Positions 61,685 through 64,000 of a stretch of 64,000 nucleotides of DNA are shown here, in pieces. The DNA is from Roseateles noduli (GTDB taxonomy: Bacteria; Pseudomonadota; Gammaproteobacteria; Burkholderiales; Burkholderiaceae_C). Every line of letters starts with the position of its first letter. Positions within the stretch are counted from its first letter, which is position 1. Made by a program: the position numbers and the translations under genes. Location of the stretch: the NCBI GenBank assembly GCA_002205125.1, contig NIOE01000006.1, positions 310,001 through 374,000 of the forward strand, written 5' to 3'. Below the pieces are notes generated by a model. It worked only from the letters and a program-made list of their open reading frames with translations, ran no database searches and was not told the DNA's origin.

Positions 61685-61828
61685 GCCTCACCGCATTCCT
61701 CACCGCATCTTGCGGGATTCACGCCTGGATACCGCCCGCGCTCAGCCTGCTGTCAGGCTGGCTTCCCACAATGGCCTCCGATCCGGTCAGTCTGTCGCGA
61801 CCGGCAACCTCAAGAGGATTTCGGAACC

Positions 61829-62050
61829 ATGTGGAAAATCGTCGTTGGATTCATCGTCTTCGCTGCCATCGCGCTGTTCGTGCTGATGAAGAGCGGCGGC
61901 AACATCGACCTGACGGGCGAGAAGCACGATGTGACCGGCGGTCACGCGGACCAGGCCGCGAGCGATGCGGCCTCGGCGGCGATGGCGGCGGCCTCCGCGG
62001 CGCTGCCGGCTGAAGTGGCGTCGGTCGCCGCCTCCGGCGCCTCGCAGTAA
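61829..62050 (+). CDS. Small single-pass membrane protein
   Basis: 73-residue protein: MWKIVVGFIVFAAIALFVLMKSGG is one transmembrane helix, then an acidic stretch (DLTGEKHDVTGGHADQ) and an Ala/Ser-rich tail probably in the periplasm. AAGAGGA about 10 bases before the ATG supports translation. Not recognised. A hairpin AGCCTG-CTGT-CAGGCT (61744-61759) lies in its upstream gap. Confidence 0.65.
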   Translation: MWKIVVGFIVFAAIALFVLMKSGGNIDLTGEKHDVTGGHADQAASDAASAAMAAASAALPAEVASVAASGASQ

Positions 62051-62101
62051 GCGGGGGCCTCGGCGACGCGGCGCGCGTCGCCGATCCCGGGGACCGGTCA
62101 A

Positions 62102-62140
62102 CCGATCCGATCAGCCGATCCGATCAGCCGATCCGGTCCT
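62102..62140. repeat. 13-bp tandem repeat over the histidine kinase stop codon
   Basis: Three copies of CCGATCCGATCAG at 62102, 62115 and 62128 (the last with changes at its end). The kinase stop codon lies in the second copy, so a change of repeat number would leave or alter the last residues (DRIG). Confidence 0.8.
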
Positions 62141-63677
62141 CGCTGGCGGCGCGCAGCGGCGCGTCGACCGGCAGGCGCATCATCATCCAGGTGCCTTCGC
62201 CCGGGCGCGAGATCACCTCGATCTGACCGCCCAGCACGTTGGTCACGATGTTGTGCACGATGTGCATGCCCAGTCCCGATCCGCCCTTGCCGAGCTTGGT
62301 CGTGAAGAAGGGATCGAAGATCCGGCGCACGATCGAGGCGTCCATCCCGTGGCCGTTGTCGTCGACGCAGAGTTCCACCATCGCGTCGTCGAGCCGGTGG
62401 CAGCTGACCCGCACTTCGCCTTGCGTCTCGCCCTCGAAGGCGTGGACCAGCGTGTTCATCAGCAGGTTGGTGAGCACCTGGCCGAGCGCGCCGGGATAGC
62501 TGCTCATGCGCAGGTCGGGCTGCAGGTCGGTGACGATGCGGAAGGGCGTGTGCTTGAAGCTGGGCTCGACCATCACCAGCACGTCCTCGCAGACCTGCGC
62601 GAGCTCGAAGTCGCGCCGCGTGTCGCTGGTCTGGTCGATGGCGACCTGCTTGAAGTCGCGCACCAGGTCGGCCGCCTTCTGCACGTTGCGGTGCAGGATG
62701 TCCTGGCCGCGCCGCGTGTCCTTGACGAGTTCCTCGAGCTGGCTGCGCCGCATCGGCGTGTTGTCGGTGAGCATGCGGTCGAGCTTGCCCCAGCGGTCTT
62801 CGAGCGCGGACACCACCGTCAGCGCGTTGCCCAGCGGCGTGTTGAGCTCGTGCGCGACGCCCGCGACCAGGCGCCCGAGCGAGGCCAGCTTCTCCGACTC
62901 GACCAGTTCGCGCTGCGCGGTCTTGAGGTTGGCCAGCGCCTGCGTGAGCTCGACGTTGGCCTCGGTCAGCTCGACGGTGCGCTGCGCCACCTGCTCTTCC
63001 AGCGTGCTGGCGTGGCCGCGCAGGTCGTCGAAGGCCTTCAGCAGCGCGAGCCGCATGCGTTCCATGGCCTTGCCGACGCGGGCGATCTCGTCTTCGCCGC
63101 CGAAGGTCAGCGGCCGGTCGAGCTGACCGGACGCCAGTTCGTCGGCGGCCTCGGACAGCCGCGCGATCGGGCGCAGCACGCGGCGCTGCATCACGACGAG
63201 GATCAGCCCCAGCGACACGGTCAGCGTCAGCAGGCTGCGCCACAGCGCGTTCCAGAGGTCGTCGCGCTTGCGCGCCATCAGCGGCTCGGCGCTCATGACG
63301 ACGGTGAGCCTGGCGATCTCGCGGCCGTCGCGCAGGACCGGTCGCGTCTCGGTGAGCGTCATTGCGTCGTCGGGCGTGCCGCGGTGGAATTCGACGAAGG
63401 CCTGCTGCGCGGCGTTCTCGGTCACGACGACGGAGACGAAGCGCGGATCGTCGACCTGCGCCTTCACCATGGGCTCGGCCAGGTCGGGCGAGACCTGCCA
63501 GATCGGCTCGGCCAGCGACAGCGCCAGCACCTCCGACACGCGCGACAGGTCGCGCTGCAGGTCCTCCATCACGACGCGGCGGCTGAGCTGCTGCTCGTAC
63601 AGCAGCACGCCGCCGGTCGGCAGGGCCAGGCCCGCCACCAGCGCCAGGATCACGGCGTTGCGCAGAGAAGTCTTCAT
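62124..63677 (-). CDS. Membrane sensor histidine kinase
   Basis: 517-residue sensor kinase. An N-terminal helix (residues 8-27), a periplasmic sensor of about 120 residues, a second helix (149-164), a HAMP domain (RVLRPIARLSEAADELASG) and a coiled coil lead to the dimerisation region VAGVAHELNTPLGNAL (phosphorylated His276). The ATPase has LTNLLMNTLVHAF, DDNGHGMDASI, FDPFFTTKLGKGGSGLGM and GEGTW. No response regulator is adjacent. A GTG nine bases upstream of the ATG at 63677 is another possible start. The last sequence overlaps a tandem repeat. Confidence 0.93.
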   Translation of the reverse strand: MKTSLRNAVILALVAGLALPTGGVLLYEQQLSRRVVMEDLQRDLSRVSEVLALSLAEPIWQVSPDLAEPMVKAQVDDPRFVSVVVTENAAQQAFVEFHRGTPDDAMTLTETRPVLRDGREIARLTVVMSAEPLMARKRDDLWNALWRSLLTLTVSLGLILVVMQRRVLRPIARLSEAADELASGQLDRPLTFGGEDEIARVGKAMERMRLALLKAFDDLRGHASTLEEQVAQRTVELTEANVELTQALANLKTAQRELVESEKLASLGRLVAGVAHELNTPLGNALTVVSALEDRWGKLDRMLTDNTPMRRSQLEELVKDTRRGQDILHRNVQKAADLVRDFKQVAIDQTSDTRRDFELAQVCEDVLVMVEPSFKHTPFRIVTDLQPDLRMSSYPGALGQVLTNLLMNTLVHAFEGETQGEVRVSCHRLDDAMVELCVDDNGHGMDASIVRRIFDPFFTTKLGKGGSGLGMHIVHNIVTNVLGGQIEVISRPGEGTWMMMRLPVDAPLRAASEDRIG

Positions 63678-63744
63678 CAGGGCCACGTCCGTCCCTCTGT
63701 CCCACCCTTGTTCCGGCCGATTATGCGGGCCGACGGTGACGGAC

Positions 63745-64000
63745 TCATGCGGCGAAACGCTCATCCGCGGCCAGCACGGTCACGCGGTTGCGCCCCTGGG
63801 CGCGGGAAGCCTGCAGCGCCTGATCGGCCCGCTCGATGAAATCGCGCGCGCTCTCGCCCTGGCCGAGCTGCGTGACGCCCACCGAGAGGCTCAGGCGGCG
63901 GTCGGTCTCCGCCTGCAGCTGGCCGACGCCGTGGCGCAGCTGCTCCGCGAGGGTGTAGGCCTCGTGCAGGCCGGCGCCGGGGATGAGCAGCGCGAACTCG
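63745..64000 (-). CDS. GGDEF-domain protein, C-terminal part only
   Basis: Last 84 residues of a diguanylate-cyclase domain, cut at the window edge. The visible start EFALLIPGAGLHEAYTLAEQLR is the Glu-Phe end of the GG(D/E)EF signature and following helix. RRLSLSVGVTQLGQ and DFIERADQALQASRAQGRNRV complete it. Whether the active-site Gly-Gly-Asp/Glu is intact cannot be seen. It ends 67 bases before the histidine kinase start on the same strand, so an operon is likely. Confidence 0.9.
   Translation of the reverse strand, partial: EFALLIPGAGLHEAYTLAEQLRHGVGQLQAETDRRLSLSVGVTQLGQGESARDFIERADQALQASRAQGRNRVTVLAADERFAA

Overview
The window is one continuous piece of a GC-rich (roughly 70 % by eye) bacterial chromosome. 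Gene content and order point to a betaproteobacterium of the order Burkholderiales, most like the Roseateles/Mitsuaria/Rubrivivax group. The evidence is two Bug-family tricarboxylate receptors, an Omp32-type porin, a PEP-CTERM protein, the blocks argD-argF-DUF3579, rpsT/murJ, hda-HAD-pcnB-folK and rpsP-rimM-trmD-rplS-nudix-cobD-like, and a DUF47-pit phosphate module. The genus is an inference. I see no rRNA, tRNA, CRISPR array, transposase or phage gene. Coding density is very high, and most long antisense reading frames are GC-driven shadows.

Layout. 1-6040: a LysR regulator overlapping a truncated Bug receptor, divergent from a porin, a PEP-CTERM SGNH hydrolase and a lipoprotein alpha/beta hydrolase. 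6101-6693: a Doc-type toxin-antitoxin pair whose toxin carries a 2-base frameshift. 6854-9782: two convergent, exported amidohydrolases. 9846-16643: an alpha-glucan locus of two exported GH13 enzymes divergent from a pullulanase, with two matching operator-like palindromes between them. 16818-22009: a transglutaminase/TPR lipoprotein, a complex inverted repeat, a kinase-UspA fusion with a YkgJ partner, a phosphoesterase and a periplasmic binding protein. 22080-23347: an RnlA/RnlB-like toxin-antitoxin pair with a recognisable HEPN ribonuclease motif.

23419-45696 is mostly core genome: arginine synthesis, ribosomal proteins S20, S16 and L19, tRNA and rRNA modification, MurJ, Hda, PcnB, FolK, phosphate uptake, Nudix, a CobD/CbiB-like protein, an SDR, an RluA-family synthase and an orphan AAA ATPase. 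45759-49575 holds a phosphatase and a three-gene overlapping operon: a glyoxalase/questin-oxidase-like fusion, an MFS exporter and a cysteine-rich SufR-type regulator. It lies behind an unusually AT-rich promoter. 49577-53159 is a CaiB / CitE-like lyase / Bug receptor / thioesterase operon for CoA-linked acid metabolism. 53483-59976 carries a cytochrome c-FTR1 iron permease, a LysR regulator, a YbaK/DUF1289/isomerase operon and an MHS-type transporter with a large extra loop. 60080-64000 has a harpin-like protein fused to a lytic transglycosylase, divergent from a small helical protein resembling type III secretion accessory proteins, then a small membrane protein, a sensor histidine kinase and the end of a GGDEF protein.

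The most interesting items are the harpin-transglycosylase pair, the VOC/questin-oxidase operon with its Fe-S-type regulator, the RnlAB-like module, the frameshifted Doc toxin, and the paired operators of the starch locus. All domain calls were made by reading motifs, not by database search.
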